From contig OU015566.1 of NCBI GenBank assembly GCA_907165135.1, forward strand, positions 7,610,157 to 7,674,156: 64,000 nt of DNA, given 5' to 3'. This document shows, in pieces, positions 31,394 through 40,613 of the stretch (positions within the stretch are counted from its first letter, which is position 1; every line of letters starts with the position of its first letter). Source of the DNA: Oikopleura dioica (Eukaryota; Chordata; Appendicularia; Copelata; Oikopleuridae). The translations under genes were made by a program, and so were the position numbers. The notes beneath the pieces were generated by a model. That model did no database searches. It was given only the letters and a program-made list of their open reading frames with translations, and was not told where the DNA came from.

Positions 31394-31473
31394 TCTAAAA
31401 TATTCCGTTTCAATTTTGTTTAGGGAGCAGTAGGTGCATTGAAAAGTAGTTATAGTTAGGTAAATTATCCTAT
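31394..31473 (-). other. DNAJC2/POC1 intercistronic spacer
   Basis: 80 bp on the minus strand from the DNAJC2 stop to the POC1 start, ending GGAATATTTTAG then A and ATG. It is consistent with a dicistronic, trans-spliced operon in which POC1 depends on transcription through DNAJC2. Confidence 0.5.
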
Positions 31474-31690
31474 TTATTTGCCAGCAGCTTTCGCCGCCTT
31501 GGCCATTGCTAGTTTTTTCGCCTTCATGGCTTCTGCCAGCTCTTTGAATCGCAACATGCATTCTCTTTTTGATCTGGAGCCGACCTGCAAAGCGCAAGAG
31601 TAAAAATAATTCTAGAGACAAATTTTTCTTACCGCGGAGGCGATTTTTTCCCATCTTTCTGGCTCCTTCGCTCCATATGTTCTCAGAGCT
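31474..31690 (-). CDS. DNAJC2: 3' part of DNAJC2, separated by the 7.1-kb insertion
   Basis: Reads on from the insertion site as TYGAKEPERWEKIASAV, then after a GT-AG intron (about 31587-31632) as GSRSKRECMLRFKELAEAMK and AKKLAMAKAAKAAGK, stop at 31474. This is the second half of the last SANT domain and the basic tail of zuotin/MPP11, matching TYPVNTPERWEKIAEAV and KKDCMKRYKELVE in human. It starts exactly at the 10-bp duplicated target 31681-31690 and has no start of its own. Confidence 0.9.
31681..31690. repeat. Left copy of the 10-bp target-site duplication
   Basis: TCTCAGAGCT, identical to 38791-38800. The sequence is part of the DNAJC2 codons for Ala-Leu-Arg. Confidence 0.95.
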
Positions 31691-31784
31691 GAGTAGGGCC
31701 CATTAGGTGTAAATACCCATTAGGTGTAAATTCCATTAGGTGTAATTTTCTAGAAGGTGTAACACACCTAATGGATATTTACAC

Positions 31785-32663
31785 CTAATGGGAACTTACA
31801 CCTATTGGGTGAAAATTCTTTGTTTTGGGACATTTGGTGTAAATTGTTGCCGAATTCATTTCTTTCGATCGAAAAAACTCTGCGAAATCCGACTGCTGAC
31901 GAGAAAATACAAAGAAAAACAAGAAAAAAAACCTTGATCTGCCTGAATATAAATAATACGAATAAAAGAGATTCTCAATAAAACCGGTCAAGAAGGAAGC
32001 TCTTTGATAATATCGTCCTTGAAGCCTCTTTATTTTTATAAAATGAAACGACTTCTGCAGGAACCAAAGCATCGGACTTGAATTTACTTGCTCCATCAAA
32101 ATCTTTTTCATCGAACTTTTTCTTTGGAAGCGAGCTCTGCGTTTGATTCGTTTATACAAGCCGATCATAATGCCTTTACACAGTTTTTGAATACTTCCCT
32201 CTAAATAATTGACAACAGAAGGAAATTCGTCACGAAGTAGGACAGTACCTGATTTGTACTTTTCGATGAAGAGACAAATCTCATGAATGAATCCTAACGA
32301 GCCAATAGTTGCAATCGACTTTTCCGAGTTAAGCTGCGACAGGATAATCATCGACTCGTTAACGACATCTTTACATTTTGACGTGCGCACAATACTGTAC
32401 AAAGGTCGTAGTAGTTCTGAAGTGACGCAGCCAAATTGGAGCAATTTCAGGCACTAAATCACGATCGCGTCGTTTTCTTTGTGACTAAGCATGGTGAGCA
32501 GAAGTGGTCGGGAGTTCTGTGTCAGTTTCTCGCTCTTTGTGAAAAAAGAAATCGCTGTAGCTGCTGAGGAGGACTTGTAGTATTTCTCAAGATATGCCAT
32601 CGAATCTTTGAGGTTGAGGTCTGCTTTCGGAGCTGGTACTTTCGTATTCATTGAGATCTTCAT
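31785..32663 (-). pseudogene. ARM/HEAT-like ORF inside the MULE, with an in-frame stop
   Basis: Minus-strand frame starting MNTKVPAPKADLNLKDSMAY, interrupted by TAG at 32454-32456 after KENDAIVI and then continuing in the same frame CLKLLQFGCVTSELLRPLYS, IVRTSKCKDVVNESMIILSQ, GSLGFIHEICLFIEKYKSG. The spacing of Leu and Asn/Glu in these helices resembles armadillo/HEAT repeats, but no named protein is recognised. Since the frame is the same on both sides of the TAG, either one point mutation broke it or the stop is bypassed. It may be another captured host gene fragment or an element gene. Confidence 0.5.
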
Positions 32664-32833
32664 CCATTTGCAGCTGCGTTGTCGTTTTGCTTAAAACACT
32701 GTTATACAATTATATTGACTATATGAATTTGAATTCTAGTGCTTCTAGAACTTAAGTCTACAGATATTTTCATAAAAATTGAACATTTACTTCTCGATTT
32801 TCTGCAGGAGTCTACTTATTATTAGAGATAAAA

Positions 32834-33064
32834 ATGAAGCGTAAAAAGGATGATGAAAAGAATGAGGATTTGGAATTAACAAAAGAAGTCAGCGACATGG
32901 TTAAGAAAGCGCCAAAAGCTAAACTTGAGCTCAAAGACTTGCTTACGCCTGAACGTCCCCCAACGATGATTGAAACTCAAGAAATCATCGATGATTCTAC
33001 CAGTACCGATCCAAAGGAAAAGTGCTCTTTATTAATAATTGAATTACCTTGCAATTTGTCGTAA
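32834..33064 (+). CDS. Small charged ORF in the MULE, unrecognised
   Basis: 77 codons beginning MKRKKDDEKNEDLELTKEVS and KAPKAKLELKDLLTPERPPT, highly charged and probably disordered. A GT at the end of the frame suggests it may be a first exon joined to something downstream. No function assigned; it could be the start of the element's transposase transcript. Confidence 0.35.
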   Translation: MKRKKDDEKNEDLELTKEVSDMVKKAPKAKLELKDLLTPERPPTMIETQEIIDDSTSTDPKEKCSLLIIELPCNLS

Positions 33065-33511
33065 GGATAAACTTCCAAGTAGCCTCGGTCAGAAATGAGC
33101 AACCCTTTCGCGGAGAACTCTTCATCATCAAATTGAAATCTTGAGAGCACTAAATAGTTGATATCAGTTCAATTGGCAACAAGCATGGTCAATTTCATTT
33201 TCTTTATTTGCTTTGGACCTAATGAATTGTTCTCATATACTCCGCGCAATAAAGACGATTTTCAAGATCTTCCAAAAGAACTAGCAGCAAAATATCCAGG
33301 AGCAGGTCAAATAGAATGATTTACCCTTTAATATATACGGCATGCATCTTTAGGGCATTAACTTACCTAAAACGCTTCTCAATCGAGTAAATCATGTTGT
33401 GGACATCGCTTTGGCACTGTTGCTTGCCAAAATGCTGGAATTGTGACGGTTTTTTCGTGCGCTGAAATCAAAAATTATCATTTTGAGATCTGTTAAAAAG
33501 GATGGAAAAGA

Positions 33512-34677
33512 ATGAATCTCAACTGTCAAAACCACCACGTTCGAAAGAATCTGGAAACATCTAACTGTAAAGCGAAAATATCGGTGCTTGTACGAAATTC
33601 TGATTACAAATCGAAAGAATTTTACGATGTTGAAAACTTTATAATCTACGATCCAAGAAAATCTCATGTGGCGTTTGAAGTTTGTGGCTTTGGTGGTCAT
33701 TTGAATGCACTGATTGATTGTTGGAAAAGATATGTGGTTTACAGATTCCGTCGAAACGAGCTTGAATCACAGCCCCGGACTTCGAGAAAAATGCTTGAAT
33801 TGTTGCAAGATGAAGTCGTTGACAGTGAAATTTCAAATCGAATTTTCGGTGGAAATGCCAAAAAGAATGCCAAAAAAGCGGCGCTTCGATTTAAAAACTC
33901 AAATGTCGCTGCCAAGGAAAAACAAATTGTGCCGACAAAATGCCACTTCTTATATATGTTTCAACGATGGTGGGCGGATTCACGACTCCCTTCCCTTAGC
34001 AACGATTTCACGCGCCACAATATAGTGTTTTTTTTGGACCATGACGCTCGCCGAAGTGAATATGCATCAAGTCTCAATATAGGAAGAGTTTTTTACCTTT
34101 ATTGAGTACAGTTGAGTTGTTGTTATTGTAGATGAGACAGGTTGTTTGTGAGTTCGCTCGTGATCTGAAAAAAAATATGAAACTCGAAAAGATGGAATAA
34201 TGAGTGTCGTGAGTGCCGTCAAAAAACAGTGGCCACAACTTGTGATGGTAACCGAACCTTGCCGCGATCAATCGAACAAATTCAAGGTCGGGTTTTTTTT
34301 ATTTAAGTCGCTTGGTGTCGCTTATTCGGGCTTTTGTTTTCGGGGTAATCATCAAAAATCGACGGTGCGTTAAAAAACCTGTCAAGGGTTATTGCGTTGA
34401 CCGAATGACTTGTCTCCTCAAAGATCACAAAGCGGAAACATATGAAGCGTTATGGGCATTCTTCAAAAGCCAAACGAATGGGCTCCCTAATCTTCGCTAT
34501 GTGTGCAGTGACTGGGAGAAATCCTTTATCTCTGCTCACAAAACTGTCCTGCCCGGCGTTATTCATATAAAGTGTTCCTTCCACTTGTATCAATCCTGGA
34601 AACGCCGGGCAGGACAGGAAGGCCTCTTGAAGGCTTGGGAGGAAGAACGGACACAAGTCATCAGGAAGGTTTTATAA
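33512..34677 (+). pseudogene. MULE transposase fragments
   Basis: Two open blocks. The first (33512-34105) has a FLYWCH-like Cys arrangement (CQNHHVRKNLETSNCKAKIS) and the helical region that usually follows it (YRFRRNELESQPRTSRKMLE). The second (34312-34677) matches the central MULE domain: LLKDHKAETYEALWAFFKSQ, LRYVCSDWEKSFISAHKTVL and the zinc-like CSFHLYQSWKRR. The Asp of SDWEK is the expected second catalytic Asp. The first catalytic Asp and the final Glu regions are not open in the same frame, and stops separate the two blocks. The transposase therefore looks broken, or is joined by introns I could not resolve. Confidence 0.65.
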
Positions 34678-34914
34678 AATGAGATTGCTAACATTTGCTA
34701 TTTTACCTTTGATCTTTTAGCATCAGCTGATTTGTAGATAAGTTTCCGCTCTCCGACTCGCTTGAGGTTTCGGTTGCCATTCGGGCAAATCTTCTGCGGA
34801 AGATGAATTTTTTCTGACTGAGCTTCAAAATGAAGAATACACAGGCGCTTTTGGTCTTCATTGGAGGTGTGTATTGATAACTGTGCGCTTAGAATGGGTA
34901 TTATTTGAAATCAA

Positions 34915-35170
34915 TTAAAAATCGTCCACAAAATCAAATTCTGACGTATTTTCGTACCTTGGCAAATAGTATCGATGAACTTGATTTTTTTTGTTGCTAG
35001 TTTGCGCTCTTGGTTGACTTAATAAAGGACTTGTAGTTTTGCTCAGCTTTTTCTTTTCTCCGGCTTTGAGGACTTCCTCGATGTTCAGATTGACATCGAG
35101 AGCTCCTGTGCATTCGCCAGCGAAGATCTTTCTCGCTCCGTGACGGATCATGTTCAACATTTCCTTTTGA
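34915..35170 (-). pseudogene. Captured ISWI (SMARCA5/SMARCA1-like) gene fragment
   Basis: On the strand opposite the transposase, one frame reads IDQNKKLNQKEMLNMIRHGA and RKIFAGECTGALDVNLNIEE, then VLKAGEKKKLSK. This is the segment of ISWI ATPases just after the helicase core, where animal proteins read [20 protein letters not shown] and IDAILERGEKK. The tail after TTSPLLSQPRA no longer resembles ISWI and ends at 34915. No ATPase core or SLIDE domain is present, so it is an isolated exon-sized piece, as expected from transduplication by a Mutator-like element. Confidence 0.75.
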
Positions 35171-35302
35171 TTGAGCTTCTTGTTCTGATCTATTGATCAT
35201 CGTTGAGGGTTTCTAAAAGGGGGATTAGTATTGTGAAAGTCAGTTAATTTCATTTTATAAAATCAATAAGGAATTGTCTGTATTCTGCGCCTTATTTCCC
35301 TG

Positions 35303-37259
35303 TTGGACAAGATGAATTTCGGGCTGTTTTCATCGAAATCATCACAGAAGAGTGCCAAAAAAATCTTGAAATCGACGGTAATGCTGTTGAGTCGATGGAT
35401 GTTGATGACGAAAACGCGAAAAAAGAGGTGGATGTTGATGATGACGAAAACGCGAAAGAAAAGGTGGATGTTGATGACGGCGAAAAGAAGAAAAAGAAGA
35501 ATGGATGGATCGCTTATCGCGACTACCTCCTCAAGAACTATTTCAACGAAGACGCCACATTCAAGCCTAGTGAATGGGCCGATAAATCATCCAATATGAT
35601 CAAAACTGGGGAAATCGATAGCACTAATAACGCCAGGCTTGGTTTGATCATTTTTACCTAAATTTTTCTCCATGATTTCGACCACGGTCTCTCTATTTTT
35701 ATTCGAATTGAGCAGCGCTTCTCATCAGCTTCATGACCAGCGACAACAACAGCTTGACTCGTTTCTAAAATATCAATTAACTTTTGAAATCAACGATGAA
35801 CCAAGATTTAGCGAGAGTGTAAATGCACGACTCTTGCGCGGTCTGCAGTCTAAGCCTGATGTTCAAGAGCTTTGCAAAGTGATCACAAATCGCAAGAAAA
35901 CGACGTTTAACGATGAGTTGAGCTATCTTGAAGATGGAAAATGGCCAATAAAAACAACGCAAAAAACTGGTACAACATGGATGGTTAAATTTAACGCTAT
36001 GCAACGATTCTATCGAAAGTTGGATCGACAGTCTTCTTCCATGCCTCTAAAAATAAGCCATGCTGAGCTGAAAAAGCTTGTAATATCGACTTCAAAAGAT
36101 CTAAAAGGGGCGTCGACCGAGGCAAAAAGATTACTCTCTTCAAAAGACGCACTTGACAAGTTCCTTTGTGACCTGGATCGCAGAAATCCAGTGTTTGAGA
36201 CTTTTCTCGCTGGAATGAATTTCAATTTGGTCGAAAAGAAAGAAGAAAACGCAAAAAAGAAAAAGGGCTCACCTGGTCATGAAATCAACGAAGAGAACCT
36301 TCCAGCAATGGGCGAGCATAGCGGCGCCTTTGTGAGGAAAACAGATGAAATCAAGGAAGAAAAGCGTCGTATTGATGTCCTTGAAGAAGCCGCGGAATAC
36401 ACAGAAGTTAAGACAGCAACAAACAACGATGAATCGTCCAATTCCATTCTTCTTGAGGAATCTGAAAATGCAATGAAATACGAAAACGAGCTTGATAGAA
36501 AAATGTTCAAAACTCCAACTTTCAAGTTTGAAAAGTTTAATGGCTACAAGATGTCATTTGAAGCAGAAAATATCGCTAAAAATATACAAAAATGGCCTGA
36601 AGGACAGCTGGTCAATTTAATAGAAAAGGAGGAAGTTCGCGTCCGAGATCTGTTGCCACTTTACAAACTTCGAACAGAAACAAAAGACAAAATTCTGGAC
36701 TTGTTTATCATCATTATGAGACATTACCAACAGCAACACCAAACTAATGATATTATTCTTGAAGACACGAAATTCTCACAAATGGTCTTTCAAGGAAAAA
36801 ATTTTGCTGGTACTGGTTATCATCCATCAGAAATAAAACGATTTGTTTGCCCTGTCTTTATCCCTGGTCGAGTTGGACACTGGATAATTGTCAAGGCGGA
36901 TAGAGAGGAAAAAATATTTACAATTTACGACTCTTTGAATTTCGAAGATTATGGAGATGTCTATCAAGGCAAATTTCAAAAAATATTAGATTAATTAACC
37001 GTATCATAAGCGCAATTGGAAATTTAATTAAGTGTTTCTTGAAGTATTCGAAGAAGACGAAAAGGACTGGGCTCCTATATATCAAAAATGCCCAAAACAA
37101 AAATACATGGACTGCGGCATTAATGTGGCGTATGGATTATTTTTCATCGTGTGCCTAAATCTGGAGAACTATTCAACAAAACTCAAGGAGAGCTCCAAAA
37201 ATTTACGACTAAATTTGGCAGCGTGCATATCCACTGGCGAATTAATGATTGGTACCTGA
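35303..37259 (+). CDS. MULE-borne C48/Ulp1-like cysteine protease gene
   Basis: An acidic N-terminal part (35395-35661) contains three imperfect copies of about 33 bp encoding VDVDDDENAK. A long frame (35672-36994) has coiled-coil-like charged regions and then the protease domain: VFIPGRVGHWIIVKADREEK (His at 36878-36880), FTIYDSLNFEDY (Asp at 36929-36931), and after a frame change PIYQKCPKQKYMDCGINVAY (Gln, and Cys at 37113-37115). The His-Asp-Gln-Cys order is that of Ulp1/SENP and adenain proteases. The stop at 36994 and the +1 shift before 37032 mean either an unrecognised, probably non-canonical intron or a disabling lesion. Ulp1-type proteases recur as accessory genes in MULEs of other eukaryotes; their role in transposition is unknown. 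Confidence 0.7.
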
Positions 37260-37339
37260 TGTTTGGCGAACCAGCTGTAAGATTTTACTTTCCAGTACTT
37301 CTTTTTCTTAAATAAACATAATCAGAAACAGAGATTTAT

Positions 37340-38192
37340 TCAGTTATTTACTTTCGAGTACAAAAGCGTATCGCTGAGCCCCTCAACCGCAACTGCGAGG
37401 CGTTGATTATGCCAGGACATTTGGAGGACGTCGCCTTCGAAGCCTTCGATTTCGCGAGCTTCTTCGTCCGGGCCCATGATTCCTTCGAAAGACGCGATGA
37501 AGATCTAAAATGAGGGTGAGAAATCGTAAACATGGACGGAGCACTTGCCTTGTTTTTGATGGCGAAAATGATCTTTTGATCGTCATGTGACCAACAGACG
37601 TTCAAAGCAGGGCCTTCCAAATTGCACCAGGTTCCTTCATTTGTCCAGGTTACGCAGCTGAAAGAACAGTTTATTGGTCATAAATTGAGCGCAGTTTTAC
37701 CTAAAAATGGCGATAGAATCGCTTTCAGAAACGACCAGTTTCTCTCCCGAGTTACTAAATCCGACGAAGGCAACACAACTTGTCCAACTTGTCGCTGAAC
37801 GAGTTCTTCTCGATCCGAGTCCCAGATTTAGACAAAAGTCGCGTTCTTCGAACTCAGCGCCAGAAGCGAGCTGAACGGGTCCCAAGAAAGCGAGTGGATC
37901 GGCTTCAAAACTTTGCCAAAAAAGGTCGACATTTTCCGCGAAGGAAAGTTCTTCGTGACAGACGTTCGTGCTCTCGAGGAATTGGTCATCAGCGCCGCCT
38001 GGATTTCGCGTTCGACGCTAGAATTTTACAATTTATTTTCAAAAATCCCTTCTAAAAGATTACCTCAAGTTCATGAGTCAGCGGTCGAGGGAGATTCTCA
38101 ACGATTTGATGAACTGGTCTTCCTTTTTCTGCGAATATTAACTTTCCTCTTGATTCGGAGTAGCATCTCTCTTCTGCTCCTGGACTCATCAT
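37340..38192 (-). pseudogene. Captured aladin (AAAS)-like nuclear pore gene, degenerate
   Basis: Minus-strand exons run from MMSPGAEERCYSESRGKLIF through VEREIQAALMTNSSRARTSV, KPIHSLSWDPFSSLLALSSK, IWDSDREELVQRQVGQ, CVAFVGFSNSGEKLVVSESD, LEGPALNVCWSHDDQKIIFA, to GDVLQMSWHNQRLAVAVEGL and KVNN. The order matches aladin WD blades (SLAWKPLSASVLAVA, VTNLLWSPDGSKILATT, CQTGCWSPDGSRLLFTV, SMVWDPSGERLAVLM). Some introns look intact (about 38007-38053, about 37658-37698). Between NATFV and the next blade there is an in-frame TAA and then a shift of frame, unless a 46-bp GT-AG intron covers it. A captured, decaying copy is the best reading. Confidence 0.6.
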
Positions 38193-38790
38193 TTTTCAGC
38201 CGGGCTGTTTTCATTAAGCTTCAATTCTTCTTCTCTTTTGTGAATATACATTTGATCATCTATCTGTAATCAAAAAAGGTACCATTAAAGGTCCTACGGG
38301 TTAGTTTTAAATATAAAAATTTATCAGAAAAAATTGCAGGAAATAGATTAAACTTCAGCTAAATAAACGTCGGCAAGAAAACATATTTCGCAGAAAGATT
38401 TCTCGTTTGAAAAAAGAAAGAAAAATGATAATTCATTGAGCGCAAATGACGAAACGCTTCAGCTTGTCACGATTACTCATCGATAGCGCGCGATTTTCAA
38501 ATTTTGACTTCGAAAATTGCTCGAAAAGATGTTTTTTGTTTCTTGAGTGCAATTTAGAAAGAATTAAAAAAAAATATTTTTCCAAAAAAAAATGCTCGTT
38601 GGGGGGTCGTCGAGAATGTGTGACAGCTTGTGTCGATCCCTTTTTTACAAAATAATTTTGAAAAATATTGAACAATTAGGTGTAAATACCCATTAGGTGT
38701 AAATATCTATTAGGTGTGTTACACCTTCTAGAAAATTACACTAAATGGGTATTTACACCTAATGGGATTTACACCTAATGGGCCTCACCC

Positions 38791-38800
38791 TCTCAGAGCT
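38791..38800. repeat. Right copy of the 10-bp target-site duplication
   Basis: TCTCAGAGCT, identical to 31681-31690. Confidence 0.95.
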
Positions 38801-40613
38801 TGCTCTAGTCGTTTCTGCTCGTCTTGAGCCCACTGAGCTGGGGCAGGCTGAAGAAAACATGAGTTCTAGAGATAAAATGGGATTCGTCTAAAACTCACCG
38901 CAGCGGCAGTACCAGCGTTTGAAGCAGCAGTGTTTTTCTTTCCATCCATGTCGCCCGATTTCTTACTGATATCTTTCTGGAACTGCTTGAAAGCATCCTG
39001 TTGTCCTGGAGCTCTCATCGATTGTTTTTCGAGTTCTTTAGCCTTCTTGAGAATTTGCTTTTCGTCTCGCTCTTTGCTTGCGCCGTGGTCGTTCATCCAG
39101 ACATTGATGACTCCCCAACGATTAAGCGTTCCAGCGGGGAAGGTTACCATTGCCTTTGTCAGCAATTGGATATCATCGGTGTTCCAGCCGCCGGAAACTA
39201 CTGCCGCCTTGACCTTTTCCTGTGCTGATTTTTCAGTGGCGATGGCGTTTTTCTCCGCTTCAGCAGCTTTGAAATCGACAATTGAGGATCGAACAATGTC
39301 TGCTCGAGCACTGACATCTGCTTCGTTCATTTTCTTGTTCAAATCCGCCAATTGGACGGCGTTAAACGCTGTGCAGAGATATTCAACATCTTCCATCATT
39401 TTCAGTTGCTCTTCGTCCGGGACCCAGTATTTGTCTGATTTCGCCAGGGCTCGGAACTTCTGTCGCTCTTTTTTGTTCGCTTTGACCTCCGCCTTCGCGA
39501 TCGCTTTTTTCTCCTCTTCGATCTTTGCCAATCGCTCTTTCTCAGCATCTTCTTTCGCTTTCTTTTCCGCGGTGATTCTGGCCTGTTGAAGCTCTCTTTC
39601 TATCTTCGCTCGCCTAGCTTCTTCTTTTTTCTTTTGCTTCGCTTCGTCGCGGATTCGTTTTTCTTCGTCGACAAAGCGCTGGATTCGCGGATCGTTGGCG
39701 TACGCAAGATCGACGAGTTTCCGGATTCGGGACATTTCTTCCTTCTTCTTTTTCACACGACCCTGGCGGTTGTATTTTTCAATTGCTCGGCGCTCGTAAC
39801 GATCTTGCGCTTGCTCTGGGTCTCCTTCGTCTTCCCAGTGGAAGTCTCGCCACGATTTGAAATCATACCAGTAGTTGTAGAAGCGATCTTTGGGAGGTTC
39901 TTTGTGAATAGATAAGAAAATTTGAACACTCGAGAAGCCGCTTGCGGCTTCGTTGAAGAATAATTAAAGCCGCACAATGCGCTGCTTTTTAGTTTTATAC
40001 GGAAATTATCGAATCGAAGTGATCAGCGAACCAGGCCTACAGTCTTTCTATCGTCATCGTCATGTCCGATTGGAACAACTTTCGATCTCTGAAGAGCCCA
40101 TCTTGCGTTTCTCTCGAAAACAGGGGCAAAAATCCCGTAAAAGTTTGTCTTCAAATTTGGATCATCCGCTTTTGGAATGGAATTGTTAAATTTGGGATCG
40201 ACAGAATCAAATGCTCGACGCTTGACGGGGTCGGACAGAATTTCCGCGCTCTTCGTAATGATCGCGAAGTTTTCTTCGTCCTTTTTCGTCGCTGGGCGAC
40301 CGAGTTTATCGGGGTGGAACTTGAGGACGAGGGCTTTGTGGACTTGCTTGATTTGCTTGGCAGTGGCCTTGTATCGGATGTCCTGGAGGCCGAGGATCGC
40401 GTAGTGATCGTTTTCCTTCCACTCAGAGGCCTTGACCTTTTCCAGCTTTACACCAGGCTCAAGTTTTTCAAAGTCGATCTCTTCAGTTTCCTCTTCCTCC
40501 TCGATAATTTCATCGGTGCTCTCTTCCTCGATTCCGAAGTTTTCCTGGAGCCAATTTTCGAAAGCCCAGCCGACCGGCTCGACTTCTTGAAAATCAAGTG
40601 GCGGTAATTTCAT
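38791..40613 (-). CDS. DNAJC2: 5' part of DNAJC2 (zuotin/MPP11), interrupted by the MULE
   Basis: DNAJC2 is the ribosome-associated J-protein that activates Hsp70 at the tunnel exit, and a chromatin factor through its SANT domains. Start MKLPPLDFQEVEPVGWAFEN. The J domain runs NDHYAILGLQDIRYKATAKQ, FHPDKLGRPATKKDEENFAI with HPD, and DPVKRRAFDSVDPKFNNSIP. The zuotin homology region runs DRFYNYWYDFKSWRDFHWED and MSRIRKLVDLAYANDPRIQR, followed by a charged helix. The first SANT domain is WNTDDIQLLTKAMVTFPAGT and LNRWGVINVWMNDHG. The second begins PAPAQWAQDEQKRLEQALR and stops at the duplicated target. Joining to 31690 with one copy of the target restores the family's sequence across the break without a lost base. 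The insertion therefore falls in an exon, in the second SANT domain. Confidence 0.93.

Larger units (their letters stand above)
31691..38790. mobile_element. 7.1-kb Mutator-like element (MULE) carrying host gene fragments
   Basis: Exactly 7,100 bp between perfect 10-bp direct repeats. The termini are inverted repeats (left GAGTAGGGCCCATTAGGTG, right complement GGGTGAGGCCCATTAGGTG). They are similar over about 110 bp and share the block TTTTCTAGAAGGTGTAACAC. Inside are MULE transposase pieces (33512-34677), a C48/Ulp1-like protease (35303-37259), an ARM-like ORF with a stop (31785-32663), a small charged ORF (32834-33064), an ISWI-like fragment (34915-35170) and an aladin-like pseudogene (37340-38192). 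The 9-11 bp duplication, long terminal repeats, MULE domain, accessory C48 protease and captured gene pieces are all known traits of Mutator-like elements. It splits a DNAJC2 exon. Confidence 0.93.

Noticed and set aside
34074-34271. Minus-strand frame with FFDGTHDTHYS, resembling the first catalytic Asp motif of MULE transposases
   Set aside because: It is on the strand opposite the other transposase domains and has no further support.
31691-38790. Polinton/adintovirus-like element because of an adenain-type protease
   Set aside because: No polymerase B, integrase, ATPase or capsid frame, only 7.1 kb, 10-bp instead of 5-6-bp target duplication, and a MULE transposase domain is present.
31681-38800. 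DNAJC2 break as an assembly error
   Set aside because: Perfect 10-bp target duplication plus matching inverted termini at both edges is what transposition leaves; a misjoin would not produce it. Long reads would settle it.
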